A DNA stretch of 64,000 nt. It comes from Clostridia bacterium (lineage in GTDB: Bacteria; Bacillota; Clostridia; Lachnospirales; Lachnospiraceae). A program made the translations under genes and the position numbers. The stretch lies in the NCBI GenBank assembly GCA_910575245.1, contig CAJTEN010000003.1:124001-188000 (forward strand), written 5' to 3'. Below, in pieces: positions 25,803 through 34,809 of the stretch. Numbering within the stretch: the stretch's first letter is position 1; each line of letters opens with the position of its first letter. Under the pieces are notes generated by a model that saw only the letters and a list, made by a program, of their open reading frames with translations, did not search any database and was not told where the DNA came from.

Positions 25803-26375
25803 TCAGGCGCTTAGCCCCAATTCAAAAGCCTTCTTATTCATTTCCAGAAATTTCGGCGGCACACTCTGCTCAATCGCATCCATCCACTCCTCTTTCGTAA
25901 AGTCAAAGTGTTTGGCAAGTCTGCCCATAAGCACCAGATTCACGGCCTTGCTGCTTCCCGCTTCCTCTGCCAGTGCAAGCGCATCCAGTGCATCAACATG
26001 CATTTCCAGCGTCCCCAGCTTTTCCCCCAGATTCTCCGGATAATCCGCCATACCCGCAATAACCGGCATAGGATTAATCTGCTGGCTGTTGACGATGATC
26101 CGGCCGCCCGGCTTTAAGTATTCCGTATAGCGGGCTGCTTCCAGAAGTTCGAAGGAGAGAATGCAGTCTGCCTGTCCCTTGTCTATAATAGGAGAAGAGA
26201 CTCTGTCGCCCCAGCGTACATACGTAACGACGCTTCCGCCCCGCTGGCTCATGCCATGCACCTCGCTGACCTTCACGTCATATCCCTTGCCAAGTAGGAG
26301 GCGTCCCAGAAGCTTACTTGCAAGCAGCGTGCCCTGTCCGCCCACTCCCACAATCATGATATTCTTCGTTTCCAT
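25803..26375 (-). CDS. iorB: Indolepyruvate:ferredoxin oxidoreductase, beta subunit
   Basis: The 190-residue gamma-type subunit of 2-oxoacid oxidoreductases, with MIVGVGGQGTLLASKLLG at the N-terminus and EVHGMSQRGGSVVTYVRWG. With IorA it converts aryl pyruvates, CoA and oxidised ferredoxin to arylacetyl-CoA, CO2 and reduced ferredoxin. I use the ATG at 26375 (METKNIMIV) with GGAG about 11 bases upstream; a longer frame to 26420 adds residues unlike the family. A 142-bp gap separates it from iorA. Confidence 0.92.
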   Translation of the reverse strand: METKNIMIVGVGGQGTLLASKLLGRLLLGKGYDVKVSEVHGMSQRGGSVVTYVRWGDRVSSPIIDKGQADCILSFELLEAARYTEYLKPGGRIIVNSQQINPMPVIAGMADYPENLGEKLGTLEMHVDALDALALAEEAGSSKAVNLVLMGRLAKHFDFTKEEWMDAIEQSVPPKFLEMNKKAFELGLSA

Positions 26376-26517
26376 ATTTGTTTCATCTCCATTCCGGCGT
26401 GTGTTTTTCTTTCCTGCCACAAACCATTTTATCTATTGCCATTCCGCCACGTCTTGTAAAATATCTTCAAATACTTCAAACTTCTCACCAGAAATCCGAA
26501 CAGCGCTCCTGAAAATA

Positions 26518-28245
26518 TTATCCAAGCGCGTCAAATTTACAAAGCTGTTTGCAGACACCGCATCCCACACAGAGTGTATTATCAATCTTTGCCTTCCCGT
26601 CCACCATACTGACCGCCGGACAGCCGATATTCATACATGCCTTGCAGCCCTTACATTTCTCCGGATCGGAACAGATCGGCCCCGGATGCTTCACATACTT
26701 CAACAATGCGCAGGGACGCCGGGAAATAATGACGGAAGGTTCCTTCGCTGCAACTTCCTCCTTGATTACCGTCTGGCAGGTTTCCATATCATAGGGATCC
26801 ACTACCCTTACCCTGTTGATTCCCACAGCGCGGCACAGGCTCTCCAGATCAATCTTCGTACAAGGATCCCCTTTCAGATTATAGCCTGTGGTAGGGTTCT
26901 GCTGATGCCCCGTCATACCCGTAATCGAATTATCCAGTATAATGACCGTTGAATCGGATTCATTGTAAGCAATATTGATCAGCCCTGTAACGCCGGAATG
27001 AATAAAGGTAGAATCGCCGATAACCGCTACAGCCTTTCCGGCGCTTTCTTCCTCCCCCGCCTTGACGAAACCGTGAAGACCCGAGACGGAAGCTCCCATA
27101 CACACAGTAGTGTCAATGGCGCCAAGGGGCGCTACGGCTCCCAGCGTATAGCATCCGATGTCTCCGAGTACCGTGAGATTTAATTTCTTCAGCACATAGA
27201 AGATACTGCGATGAGGACAGCCTGCACACATCACCGGAGGTCTCGCCGGAATATTCTCATCCAGAGAAGCGCCGGCCTGTACTGTCCCTCCCAGTTTTTC
27301 CTTCACCAGATTCTGGCTCAGCTCCCCGATATTGGAGAACAGATCTTTTCCCGATACCGAAAGCCCCAGAGTCCTGCAATGGGTCTCGATAAAACCGTCC
27401 AGTTCCTCCACTACCACAAGTCTCTGAACCGTTTGTGCAAAATCCCTGATCTTCTTCTCCGGCATAGGCCAGATCATGCCAAGCTTCAGGACAGGATACG
27501 TATCGCCAAAAGCTTCCTTCACATATTGGTAGCAGGTAGAGGAAGTGATAATACCGCAGGATATGTCACTGCCTTCCTCAATCCGGTTGATCCCGGCCGT
27601 CTCCGCCCAAGCTGTCAGCGCTTTGGTCCGTGCCTCCACCACCGGATGACGGCTCTTTGCGTTTGCCGGCATCATTATGTATTTCGCGGGGTTTTTCTCA
27701 TATTTCTTTCTCTCCGGGAGTACCCTTTCTCCCGTCTCCACTACACTCTGGGAATGACTGACACGGGTACACATCTTGACAAGTACCGCCGTATCATATT
27801 CCTCGGAAAGCTCATAGGCAAGTTTAGCAAAACTGAGCGCCTCTGCGGAATCGGAGGGTTCCAGCATGGGAATCTTCGCCGCCTGTGCGTAATGGCGGGA
27901 ATCCTGTTCGTTCTGGGAGCTGTGCATGCCTGCGTCATCGGCCACGCCGATTACAAGCCCCGCATTGACTCCGGTATAGGAAATGGTAAAGAGCGGATCT
28001 GCCGCCACGTTCAGGCCCACATGCTTCATGGCACAGAAGCTCCTTTTTCCTGCCAGGCAAGCACCCAGTGCCGCCTCGAGAGCCACCTTCTCATTGGGCG
28101 CCCACTCCGCATACACTTCTTCGTATTTCGCCACGCACTCGGTAATTTCCGTGCTGGGCGTTCCGGGATAGCTGGATACAAAACAGCAGCCTGCCTCATA
28201 TAAGCCTCTGGCAACCGCTTCATTGCCAAGCATCAGTGTTTTCAT
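26518..28245 (-). CDS. iorA: Indolepyruvate:ferredoxin oxidoreductase, alpha subunit
   Basis: The 575-residue catalytic subunit. The N-terminal half carries the pyrimidine-binding-type domain (MLGNEAVARGLYEAG, SYPGTPSTEI), the second half carries TPP binding (GDIGCYTLGA, VIGDSTFIHSGVTGL, LDNSITGMTGHQ). The C-terminus has two [4Fe-4S] motifs: CKGCKACMNIGCP and CVGCGVCKQLC. AAGGAGG lies 10 bases before the ATG. It is 15 bp downstream of the symporter gene, so symporter, IOR and ligases are in one operon. Confidence 0.95.
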   Translation of the reverse strand: MKTLMLGNEAVARGLYEAGCCFVSSYPGTPSTEITECVAKYEEVYAEWAPNEKVALEAALGACLAGKRSFCAMKHVGLNVAADPLFTISYTGVNAGLVIGVADDAGMHSSQNEQDSRHYAQAAKIPMLEPSDSAEALSFAKLAYELSEEYDTAVLVKMCTRVSHSQSVVETGERVLPERKKYEKNPAKYIMMPANAKSRHPVVEARTKALTAWAETAGINRIEEGSDISCGIITSSTCYQYVKEAFGDTYPVLKLGMIWPMPEKKIRDFAQTVQRLVVVEELDGFIETHCRTLGLSVSGKDLFSNIGELSQNLVKEKLGGTVQAGASLDENIPARPPVMCAGCPHRSIFYVLKKLNLTVLGDIGCYTLGAVAPLGAIDTTVCMGASVSGLHGFVKAGEEESAGKAVAVIGDSTFIHSGVTGLINIAYNESDSTVIILDNSITGMTGHQQNPTTGYNLKGDPCTKIDLESLCRAVGINRVRVVDPYDMETCQTVIKEEVAAKEPSVIISRRPCALLKYVKHPGPICSDPEKCKGCKACMNIGCPAVSMVDGKAKIDNTLCVGCGVCKQLCKFDALG

Positions 28246-28260
28246 ATAATCTTGTCCTCC

Positions 28261-29811
28261 TTAAGTCTGATCGCCGATGGAATCTGTCACGGCAACCGTC
28301 ACCTTCTTCTCGTAACAGGAGAAAATCTTCTCCAGCTCTTTTGGCCCGGGCGCCTTCGTCACCACGCTCACCACCGGCACGATTACAAGCCCTGCCAGCA
28401 TACAGAATGCACCGGCATTGATCGGCGACTGCAAGTATACCGGAAAGCCCGCACGGAAGAAAATGTTGGCAAGCATCACGATTGTAGAGAATAAAAAGCT
28501 AACCCAGCAGGCCGCCTTCGTTGTCCTCTTCCAATATAAACCATAGAGGAAGGGCGCCAGAAACGCACCGGCCAGCGCACCCCAGCTCACACCCATGAGC
28601 TGGGCGATAAATGTGACGTTGGAACGGTACTGGATCAATGCAAGCACCACGGAAATTGCGATAAATACGACCAGAAGGGCACGCATCCATCTCACCTGTT
28701 CCTTTTCATCCATCTCTTTCATTATATTACCTTTAATAAAATCCAGCGTCAAGGTGGAGCTTGATGCCAATACCAGGGAAGAAAGTGTGGACATAGAGGC
28801 GGAAAGCACCAGAATAACCACTACCGCAATCAGAATTGTCGGAAGCCCCGACAGCATGGCCGGCACCACCGAATCGTATCCGTTGGCCGCAATATCGATC
28901 CTGTCACTGAAAAGTCTGCCGAAGCCGCCCAGGAAATAACAGCCGCCGGAGACAATCGTCGCAAAGACTGTAGATATGACCATCCCCTTGTTGATCGCAC
29001 TCTCACTCTTGATGGCATAGAACTTCTGTACCATCTGCGGCAAACCCCAGGTTCCAAGACTGGTTAGAATCACCACGCCCAGCAGATTCGCGGGATCCGG
29101 CCCAAAGAAGGAATTAAATACGCCCGGCGCCGCAGAGACCGTTTCATCGCTCACCGCCGCCAGCGCATTCAGCGAAGCGAGGAACCCTCCCTGGCTGTTC
29201 AACACCGCAGCGATTACGGCTATGATACCGAAGATCATAATGATTCCCTGAATAAAATCGTTGATGGCAGTCGCCATATAGCCGCCGGCTATAACATAAA
29301 TGCCGGTCAGCACAGCCATTGCGATCACGCACATACTGTAGTCAATATCAAAGGCCATCCCGAACAGGCGGCTCAGCCCGTTGTAGAGACTGGCCGTATA
29401 AGGAATCAGGAAAATAAAGATAATAACCGAAGCCGCCAGCTTCAAAGGCTTGCTCGCAAAACGCTGTCCGAAAAATTCCGGCATGGTTGCACTGTTTAAA
29501 TGCTGTGTCATAATACGTGTACGGCGTCCCAGCACTGCCCAGGCCAGAAGAGAACCCAGGAAGGCATTTCCCAGACCGGCCCAGGTAGCTGCAATCCCGT
29601 ATTTCCATCCAAACTGCCCTGCGTAACCTACAAAAACGACTGCCGAGAAGTAGCTGGTTCCGTAGGCAAACGCAGTCAGCCAGGGGCCTACGCTCCTTCC
29701 GCCCAATACAAAGCCATTGACATCGGTAGCATGCCGACGGCAGTAAAAGCCGATACCGATCATGATCCCGAAAAAGACAATAAGCATACTCATTTTGATA
29801 AAAAGATCCAT
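28261..29811 (-). CDS. Sodium:solute symporter family protein
   Basis: An integral membrane protein of 516 residues with about 13 helices, typical of the SSS family (GFVLGGRSVGPWLTAFAYGTSYFSA near residue 35, in short; AGGYMATAINDFIQG; GTWGLPQMVQKFYA). The substrate cannot be read directly. Position between an acyl-CoA synthetase and iorA suggests import of an aromatic amino acid or an organic acid, or export coupling of the product. GGGGGAG precedes the ATG at 29811. Confidence 0.9.
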   Translation of the reverse strand: MDLFIKMSMLIVFFGIMIGIGFYCRRHATDVNGFVLGGRSVGPWLTAFAYGTSYFSAVVFVGYAGQFGWKYGIAATWAGLGNAFLGSLLAWAVLGRRTRIMTQHLNSATMPEFFGQRFASKPLKLAASVIIFIFLIPYTASLYNGLSRLFGMAFDIDYSMCVIAMAVLTGIYVIAGGYMATAINDFIQGIIMIFGIIAVIAAVLNSQGGFLASLNALAAVSDETVSAAPGVFNSFFGPDPANLLGVVILTSLGTWGLPQMVQKFYAIKSESAINKGMVISTVFATIVSGGCYFLGGFGRLFSDRIDIAANGYDSVVPAMLSGLPTILIAVVVILVLSASMSTLSSLVLASSSTLTLDFIKGNIMKEMDEKEQVRWMRALLVVFIAISVVLALIQYRSNVTFIAQLMGVSWGALAGAFLAPFLYGLYWKRTTKAACWVSFLFSTIVMLANIFFRAGFPVYLQSPINAGAFCMLAGLVIVPVVSVVTKAPGPKELEKIFSCYEKKVTVAVTDSIGDQT

Positions 29812-29826
29812 TTTTGTGTTCTCCCC

Positions 29827-31464
29827 CTAATTCTTAGTCTGTGCTTCCACAAGACTGCCGTGGCAGTACCTTTCTCTCAGAAGCGGTTTCTCAATTTTTC
29901 CCGTAGGATTCCTGGGCACCTGTTCAAAGATGATCTTCTTCGGCCGCTTATATCTGGGAAGCTCCCTACAGAAATCCATGATCTCATCCTCCGTGCACAG
30001 GACGCCTTCCTTGCATTCAATAACCGCCGCCGCGATCTCACCAAGTCTTGCATCCGGCAGGCCGATAACGGCCACATCCTTGATCTTATCATTTCTGCGC
30101 AGGAAATCCTCGATCTGCACCGGATACAGATTCTCGCCTCCGGAGATAATGACATCCTTCTTCCGGTCCACCAGATAGATAAACCCGTCCTCATCCATCC
30201 GCGCCATATCTCCCGTATAGAGCCATCCCTCCTTCAAGACCTCATCCGTCGCCTCCGGATTCTTGTAATAACAAAGCATGACACCCGGGCCGTGGACAAT
30301 AAGCTCTCCCACATCTCCCCGGGCAGTCTCATGCCCCTGCTCGTCCACAATCTTTGCCTCCCAGTGATAACCGGGTTTTCCGATGGCTCCCACTTTATGT
30401 ATATTCTCCACGCCCAGATGCACACAACCGGGGCCGATGGACTCGCTCAATCCATAGTTGGTGTCGTACTGATGATGCGGGAAATGCTTCTTCCAGCGCT
30501 GGATCAGACTCGGCGGGACCGGCTGTGCACCGATATGCATCAGGCGCCACTGCTCCAGCAGATAATGTTCCATCTCTACCTTGCCGGAATCGATGGCATC
30601 CAGAAGATCCTGTGCCCAGGGCACCAGAAGCCATACGATGGTGCACTTTTCTTCCGTCACCGCCCGAAGAATCCACTCCGGCTTCACACCCCGAAGAAGC
30701 ACCGCCTTGCCGGCCGAGATCAGAGAACCGAACCAGTGCATTTTCGCTCCGGTATGATAAAGAGGAGGAATGCACAGGAACACATCTTCTCTCGTCTGCC
30801 CGTGATGATTCTGTTCCGTCTCACAGGAAGAACGCAGCGACAGATGATTGTGCAGGATCGCTTTCGGGAATCCGGTAGTGCCGGAAGAAAAATAGATAGC
30901 CGCGTAATCCGTCTCCTCAAGCGCAACAGGCGGTGCACTGGAAGAACAGAATCCTGTCAGCTTCAGAAAATCCTCCGCATAGGAAGGCTTGTCTTTTCCC
31001 GGAAAGAACATCATTCTCACACCCGGTAATTCTTCCACGATCATATCCATACGGTCGATGAACTCCGGTCCGAATACCAGCACCTCCACATCGGCAAGTT
31101 CCAGACAATATTTAATCTCCTCCGCAGAATAGCGGAAATTCAAAGGCACCGCTACGCCGCCCGCCTTCAGAATACCGAAATAAACAGGCAGCCATTCCAG
31201 ACAATTCATCATCAGAATACCTACCTTCGCCTCCCGCTCCAGTCCGCGGCTCAGGAGCAGGTTCGCGAAACGGTTGGCACGCCTGTCGAAATCCGCCCAG
31301 CTCATTTCTCTGCGGTAGGGAGCCCCTTCCGCCGCACTCTCGATCAGGCTCGCCTCCCGCCAGGTCACCGCACTGTCACGTTCCTGGGAAGGATTCAGTT
31401 CCACAAGTGCCGTATCTGAGCCGTAAAGGCGGGCGTTCCGCTCCAAAAACTCCGTGATTACCAT
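29827..31464 (-). CDS. Class I adenylate-forming acyl-CoA synthetase
   Basis: A 545-residue AMP-binding enzyme (ANL superfamily) with IYFSSGTTGFPKAILHNH (P-loop), YGLSESIGPG (adenylate), YTGDMARMDEDGFIYLVDRKKD and PRNPTGKIEKP near the C-terminal catalytic Lys. The acid substrate is unknown. It is the second CoA ligase in the operon besides PaaK, so the two may have different acids or directions. AAAGGAGG lies 9 bases before the ATG, and the symporter follows by 15 bp. Confidence 0.9.
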   Translation of the reverse strand: MVITEFLERNARLYGSDTALVELNPSQERDSAVTWREASLIESAAEGAPYRREMSWADFDRRANRFANLLLSRGLEREAKVGILMMNCLEWLPVYFGILKAGGVAVPLNFRYSAEEIKYCLELADVEVLVFGPEFIDRMDMIVEELPGVRMMFFPGKDKPSYAEDFLKLTGFCSSSAPPVALEETDYAAIYFSSGTTGFPKAILHNHLSLRSSCETEQNHHGQTREDVFLCIPPLYHTGAKMHWFGSLISAGKAVLLRGVKPEWILRAVTEEKCTIVWLLVPWAQDLLDAIDSGKVEMEHYLLEQWRLMHIGAQPVPPSLIQRWKKHFPHHQYDTNYGLSESIGPGCVHLGVENIHKVGAIGKPGYHWEAKIVDEQGHETARGDVGELIVHGPGVMLCYYKNPEATDEVLKEGWLYTGDMARMDEDGFIYLVDRKKDVIISGGENLYPVQIEDFLRRNDKIKDVAVIGLPDARLGEIAAAVIECKEGVLCTEDEIMDFCRELPRYKRPKKIIFEQVPRNPTGKIEKPLLRERYCHGSLVEAQTKN

Positions 31465-31489
31465 GATATGGTTCCTCCTTTTTGTATTT

Positions 31490-31888
31490 TCAGCTTATCA
31501 CATATCCGTTCACCGTGGCATGTGCCACATAAGTGCCAAGTTCATCCTTTATATCTGCCGTCAGAAGCGCAGTGGTATGACCTTCTCTCAGACAGACAGC
31601 TTCCGCAATCAGCCGTTTTCCCTTTGCCGGAGCAAGGAAGGTAATGGAAGCATTCTGACTGACCGTCTTTCTTTCGGAACAGCCGTTAGCCGCAATGGCA
31701 CAGGCAAAGTCCGCCAAGGTAAAGACAGCGCCGCCCATCGGAACCCGGTTCTCATTCATATGCCGTTCCTCCAGATTCAGGGAACATACTGCCTTTCCAG
31801 GCTCCGCGGAATCAATGACAATACCGGTGGTATCCGTGGCAAAATGGTCGTGTTGAAAGCGACTTCGAATTTCCTCTATAGTTGACAT
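31490..31888 (-). CDS. PaaI-family hotdog thioesterase
   Basis: A 132-residue hotdog-fold protein with NENRVPMGGAVFTLADFACAIAAN, typical of PaaI/YbgC-like acyl-CoA thioesterases (the catalytic Asp or Asn lies in this segment). It is the first gene of the run ending at 23995. Here it would release free aryl acids from CoA, or salvage trapped CoA. AAAGGAA lies about 7 bases before the ATG. Confidence 0.88.
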   Translation of the reverse strand: MSTIEEIRSRFQHDHFATDTTGIVIDSAEPGKAVCSLNLEERHMNENRVPMGGAVFTLADFACAIAANGCSERKTVSQNASITFLAPAKGKRLIAEAVCLREGHTTALLTADIKDELGTYVAHATVNGYVIS

Positions 31889-31938
31889 AAAATCAATTCC
31901 TTTCTTTGATAAAAAGTACCTTCAACACTTTAACACTT

Positions 31939-33816
31939 TTAATCGCTAAAGTCAAGAAAATCAGTCATGATAATCCATTTTCCTCTGCCGTTCGGGGAAC
32001 TGTACCTGATCTTCCCCTCTGCTTTCAGTTCACGGATCCTTCTATGGATCAGAGATAGCTCCACATCCATACCGTTGGCAATTTCTTTCGCCGTAATCTC
32101 AGGTTTCTGTTTCATGAATTCCAGTATTCTCAGCTTTTGCCCCTCCCTCACCGGCTGGTGGGAGGTGCTGCATGTCTGGGGCATATGAATCACCGTAAGA
32201 TAATCCGTTTCTTTCCCGGCACCAGAAGAAACAGACTCTTCTGACAGCCCTACGGCTGCCCGGGAATCCAGACAGAATTCCAGACGTTCCGGAAAAACTT
32301 CGATTTTCCGGATGTTTCCAAGCAGACCTGCGATCTTCGCCTGTTCTATTACGCCTCCTTCCAGTTTTGTACGTATCGCTTCTATCCTGTATTCCAGTTC
32401 TGTATCTTGTAAGATCTTGTCTTCCAAAGTCTTCCGTTCCTCATCCAGCTGCCTGATCCTTGTTTCCAGTTCCTGGTTTTTGGTTTTATAATCGGCATCA
32501 GAAATCGTACTGTCCAACAGCTTCTCCAGAAGGAACTCCTTCTGTCGGGACAGCCTCGCCAGAGAGGTCTTCAGGGCTTCCCGCTTTGCTTGCGCACCAT
32601 TTTCTTTCAGGGCATCCCGCAGAAGCGAAATCGTCTTCTCTAGCAGGCTGTCTTTCTGCAGTTCCAGGTTCTGCCCGTTCTTCCGGCATAGCTGCCCCAC
32701 CGCATCATACAGTTTCTTTTCATCCAGATGCACATTATCACATCCGGTTTCCTCCTCTTTCCCCGCTTTTCTGATCTGATCCCTTCTAAGCTGACGCTTC
32801 CTTCTTCCGTTTCGCAGATAAGAGCAGCATTTCCATTCTGCCACCTTTCCGCTTTTCGTCTGCCGTACGGTACGGTAAAACGGACTGCCGCACAACCCAC
32901 AGACGAGCTTCCCGGTAAGGCCATATTTACCGGTATTCCTTCCCCGGACAGATACGCCGCTTCTGTTTTTCTCTTGTCTCCTCATATCCAATCCCTGATT
33001 CGCCCGCTCAAACAGGTCTTCATCGATAATCGCCGGTATCACGTTTTCATGTATGATCCACTCATTCTCCGGGTTCTTATAGACCCGCTTACTTTCAAAA
33101 TCATAATGCCGCCTGTTCTGGACAACCGTTCCCTTATAGATCGGATTTCTGATAATATTTCTGATCAGGGAAGGGCTTATCATCCTGCCGTTGCGGTTGC
33201 GGTAGCCGTTCCGGCAGAGTATTTCCGCGCTGCAGTGCGTACCGTAACCGTTGGCAGAGAGTTCATAGATCATTTTTATCATTTCTGCTTCCCGTTCATC
33301 GATCTGGATACTCTTATCCGGCAGTTTCCTGTATCCGTAAGTCTGATTCGTTAACACGAAATGTTTTCCTTCCTTCTGCCTGCTGCGGTGGGCATTGTTG
33401 ATTTTCTTGCTCAGTTCACGGCTGTACTCTTCCGCAAGGATTGCTTTGATACCGGTAATCAGGGCATCATCCGGTGTATAGAACTTGTGGTCGAGATACA
33501 TATAGAGACGTTTCCGGTTCCGCTGCATCCGGTCAAGGAACAGATACCAGTCCTTGGTGTTTCGCATGAGTCTGTCCTGGCTCTTGATAACGATTATATC
33601 GAATCTGTCCCTTTCCAGATCCTGAAACAGACGGCTGTATTCATTCCGGCCTTTTACCGTAGTGCCGCTCTTTGCTTCCACATAAGTATCAACCAGAAGC
33701 CATCCCTGTTCCGCAACGCAGCTTTTGGATTCCTGAACCTGCTTGATCAGTGCGTCCTTCTGGGATTCTTCTTCGGTGCTGCAACGGTTGTAGATGACTG
33801 CACGCAGTTTCTCCAT
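31939..33816 (-). CDS. Large serine recombinase
   Basis: A 625-residue site-specific recombinase. The N-terminal resolvase domain has the catalytic serine in YNRCSTEEE (Ser13) and IVIKSQDRLMRN with conserved arginines; then a recombinase domain (TNQTYGYRKL, ISPSLIRNIIRNPIYKG), a zinc ribbon (CGLCGSPFY ... KCCSYLRNG) and a long coiled coil (about 400-480). Unusually the C-terminus adds a winged-helix-like module (MKQKPEITAKEIANGMDVEL, about residues 560-620). AGGAGG precedes the ATG. Neighbouring genes are housekeeping on both sides; no other element genes are seen. Confidence 0.92.
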   Translation of the reverse strand: MEKLRAVIYNRCSTEEESQKDALIKQVQESKSCVAEQGWLLVDTYVEAKSGTTVKGRNEYSRLFQDLERDRFDIIVIKSQDRLMRNTKDWYLFLDRMQRNRKRLYMYLDHKFYTPDDALITGIKAILAEEYSRELSKKINNAHRSRQKEGKHFVLTNQTYGYRKLPDKSIQIDEREAEMIKMIYELSANGYGTHCSAEILCRNGYRNRNGRMISPSLIRNIIRNPIYKGTVVQNRRHYDFESKRVYKNPENEWIIHENVIPAIIDEDLFERANQGLDMRRQEKNRSGVSVRGRNTGKYGLTGKLVCGLCGSPFYRTVRQTKSGKVAEWKCCSYLRNGRRKRQLRRDQIRKAGKEEETGCDNVHLDEKKLYDAVGQLCRKNGQNLELQKDSLLEKTISLLRDALKENGAQAKREALKTSLARLSRQKEFLLEKLLDSTISDADYKTKNQELETRIRQLDEERKTLEDKILQDTELEYRIEAIRTKLEGGVIEQAKIAGLLGNIRKIEVFPERLEFCLDSRAAVGLSEESVSSGAGKETDYLTVIHMPQTCSTSHQPVREGQKLRILEFMKQKPEITAKEIANGMDVELSLIHRRIRELKAEGKIRYSSPNGRGKWIIMTDFLDFSD

Positions 33817-33843
33817 TGGGTTCCTCCTTTCCGGCCGGCTTCT

Positions 33844-33972
33844 TTATCGGCTTTCGGTCTGCCTGCTCTTAAGCAATTCCAGCATGCGGAGCTGTTCGCT
33901 GGCTGTGATTTGGTTTTCCTGTACCAGGATGGCTGCTATTTCCGTTATGATTGCTTTCATTTCTTCCGTCAT
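33844..33972 (-). CDS. Small 42-residue protein upstream of the serine recombinase
   Basis: Too short for most gene callers. The product reads MTEEMKAIITEIAAILVQEN then QITASEQLRMLELLKSRQTESR, two predicted helices with a SHOCT-like spacing. AGAGG lies 4 bases before the ATG at 33972, and a stop in the same frame lies upstream, so the start is well bounded. It ends 27 bp before the recombinase start. Similar tiny ORFs often precede recombinases in Clostridia (from memory), so it may be a regulator or partner. Confidence 0.6.
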   Translation of the reverse strand: MTEEMKAIITEIAAILVQENQITASEQLRMLELLKSRQTESR

Positions 33973-34061
33973 AGAACCTCTGTTCTTCATCGGATTTCAT
34001 TTCATCTTCTTCTAAATATATGCTCACAGAAGAACATATATTTCCCTTGCATTCCGGCCGC

Positions 34062-34085
34062 AAAAAAACACCTCGCAAGAGGTGT
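34062..34085 (-). terminator. Rho-independent terminator of nrdDG
   Basis: On the minus strand ACACCTC pairs with GAGGTGT around TTGC, followed by TTTTTTT. It lies about 165 bp beyond the nrdG stop codon. Confidence 0.8.
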
Positions 34086-34222
34086 CTGAAAATCTCATTC
34101 CCGCTTTCCTTTTCTTCCAGCTCAACATGGTGATCACATCCATCATTATCCTGTGTGCCATTGCTTTGGCATTCTACAAATTAATCCAGAGCCTGGAACA
34201 CTATTACCGCAAAAAATACTGA
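34082..34222 (+). CDS. Possible tiny membrane protein (46 codons), weak
   Basis: A GTG-started frame reads VSENLIPAFLFFQLNMVITS followed by IIILCAIALAFYKLIQSLEH and YYRKKY: one hydrophobic helix and a basic tail, the shape of small membrane proteins or type I toxins. No convincing ribosome binding site is visible (AAGAGG overlaps the start); an internal ATG at 34127 gives 31 residues. It lies opposite the nrdDG transcript tail and overlaps its terminator, so it may be chance. Confidence 0.25.
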   Translation: MSENLIPAFLFFQLNMVITSIIILCAIALAFYKLIQSLEHYYRKKY

Positions 34223-34249
34223 AAACAAAGGAGAGTCTCTGGCAGGATG

Positions 34250-34786
34250 CTATGCCTGCCGGAGGCTCTCATGCCATAGTATGGTGCTCCCCGCCTGCAG
34301 AGATTCCTGCACTGATATGATTCTCTGGTTCCGGGAACCCCGAAACTGCAGGCTGATATCCTTCTGTGCCAGAAGAAACGGTCCGTCCACCAGCACATCT
34401 ATGCAGGAGAGAAATTCTTTCATCGCATCCCATTGGCGGCAAAAGCGGTTCAGAATATCTTCCTCGAAACGGTAACCCGTATAGCACCATATATCTTTCT
34501 GAGGATATTTCTCTTTCACCGTTTTCAGCCAGGGCAGCAGCTCCGTCCAGTTCACATATTCAAGGGGCTCTCCGCCTAAGAGTGAAAGGCCGGCAATATA
34601 GTCCGGCGCAAGATCTGCAAGGAGCTGTTCCTGTACGGATGTGCCGAAAGGATTTCCATAAGCAAAATCCCATGTTATTTCATTAAAGCATCCTTCACAA
34701 TGATGTGTGCATCCGCTCACAAAGAGGGAAACCCGCACACCAGGACCGTTAGCAATATCATAATTCTTGATTTCAGAATAATTCAT
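34250..34786 (-). CDS. nrdG: Anaerobic ribonucleotide reductase activating protein (radical SAM)
   Basis: Generates the glycyl radical on NrdD using S-adenosylmethionine. 178 residues; the radical-SAM cysteines are C26, C30 and C33 in CTHHCEGC, and LLGGEPLEYVN is the SAM-binding GGE motif. I place the start at 34786 (MNYSEIKNYDIANGPG) with GGGGAT upstream; a longer frame overlaps nrdD and is discarded. nrdD ends 23 bp upstream. Confidence 0.94.
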   Translation of the reverse strand: MNYSEIKNYDIANGPGVRVSLFVSGCTHHCEGCFNEITWDFAYGNPFGTSVQEQLLADLAPDYIAGLSLLGGEPLEYVNWTELLPWLKTVKEKYPQKDIWCYTGYRFEEDILNRFCRQWDAMKEFLSCIDVLVDGPFLLAQKDISLQFRGSRNQRIISVQESLQAGSTILWHESLRQA

Positions 34787-34809
34787 ATATAATCCCCAAT
34801 ATGCAGCAA

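Noticed and set aside
29500..31029. Plus-strand 509-codon frame antisense to the acyl-CoA synthetase and symporter
   Set aside because: It lies wholly antisense to two convincing genes, has no ribosome site and a composition unlike a protein family.
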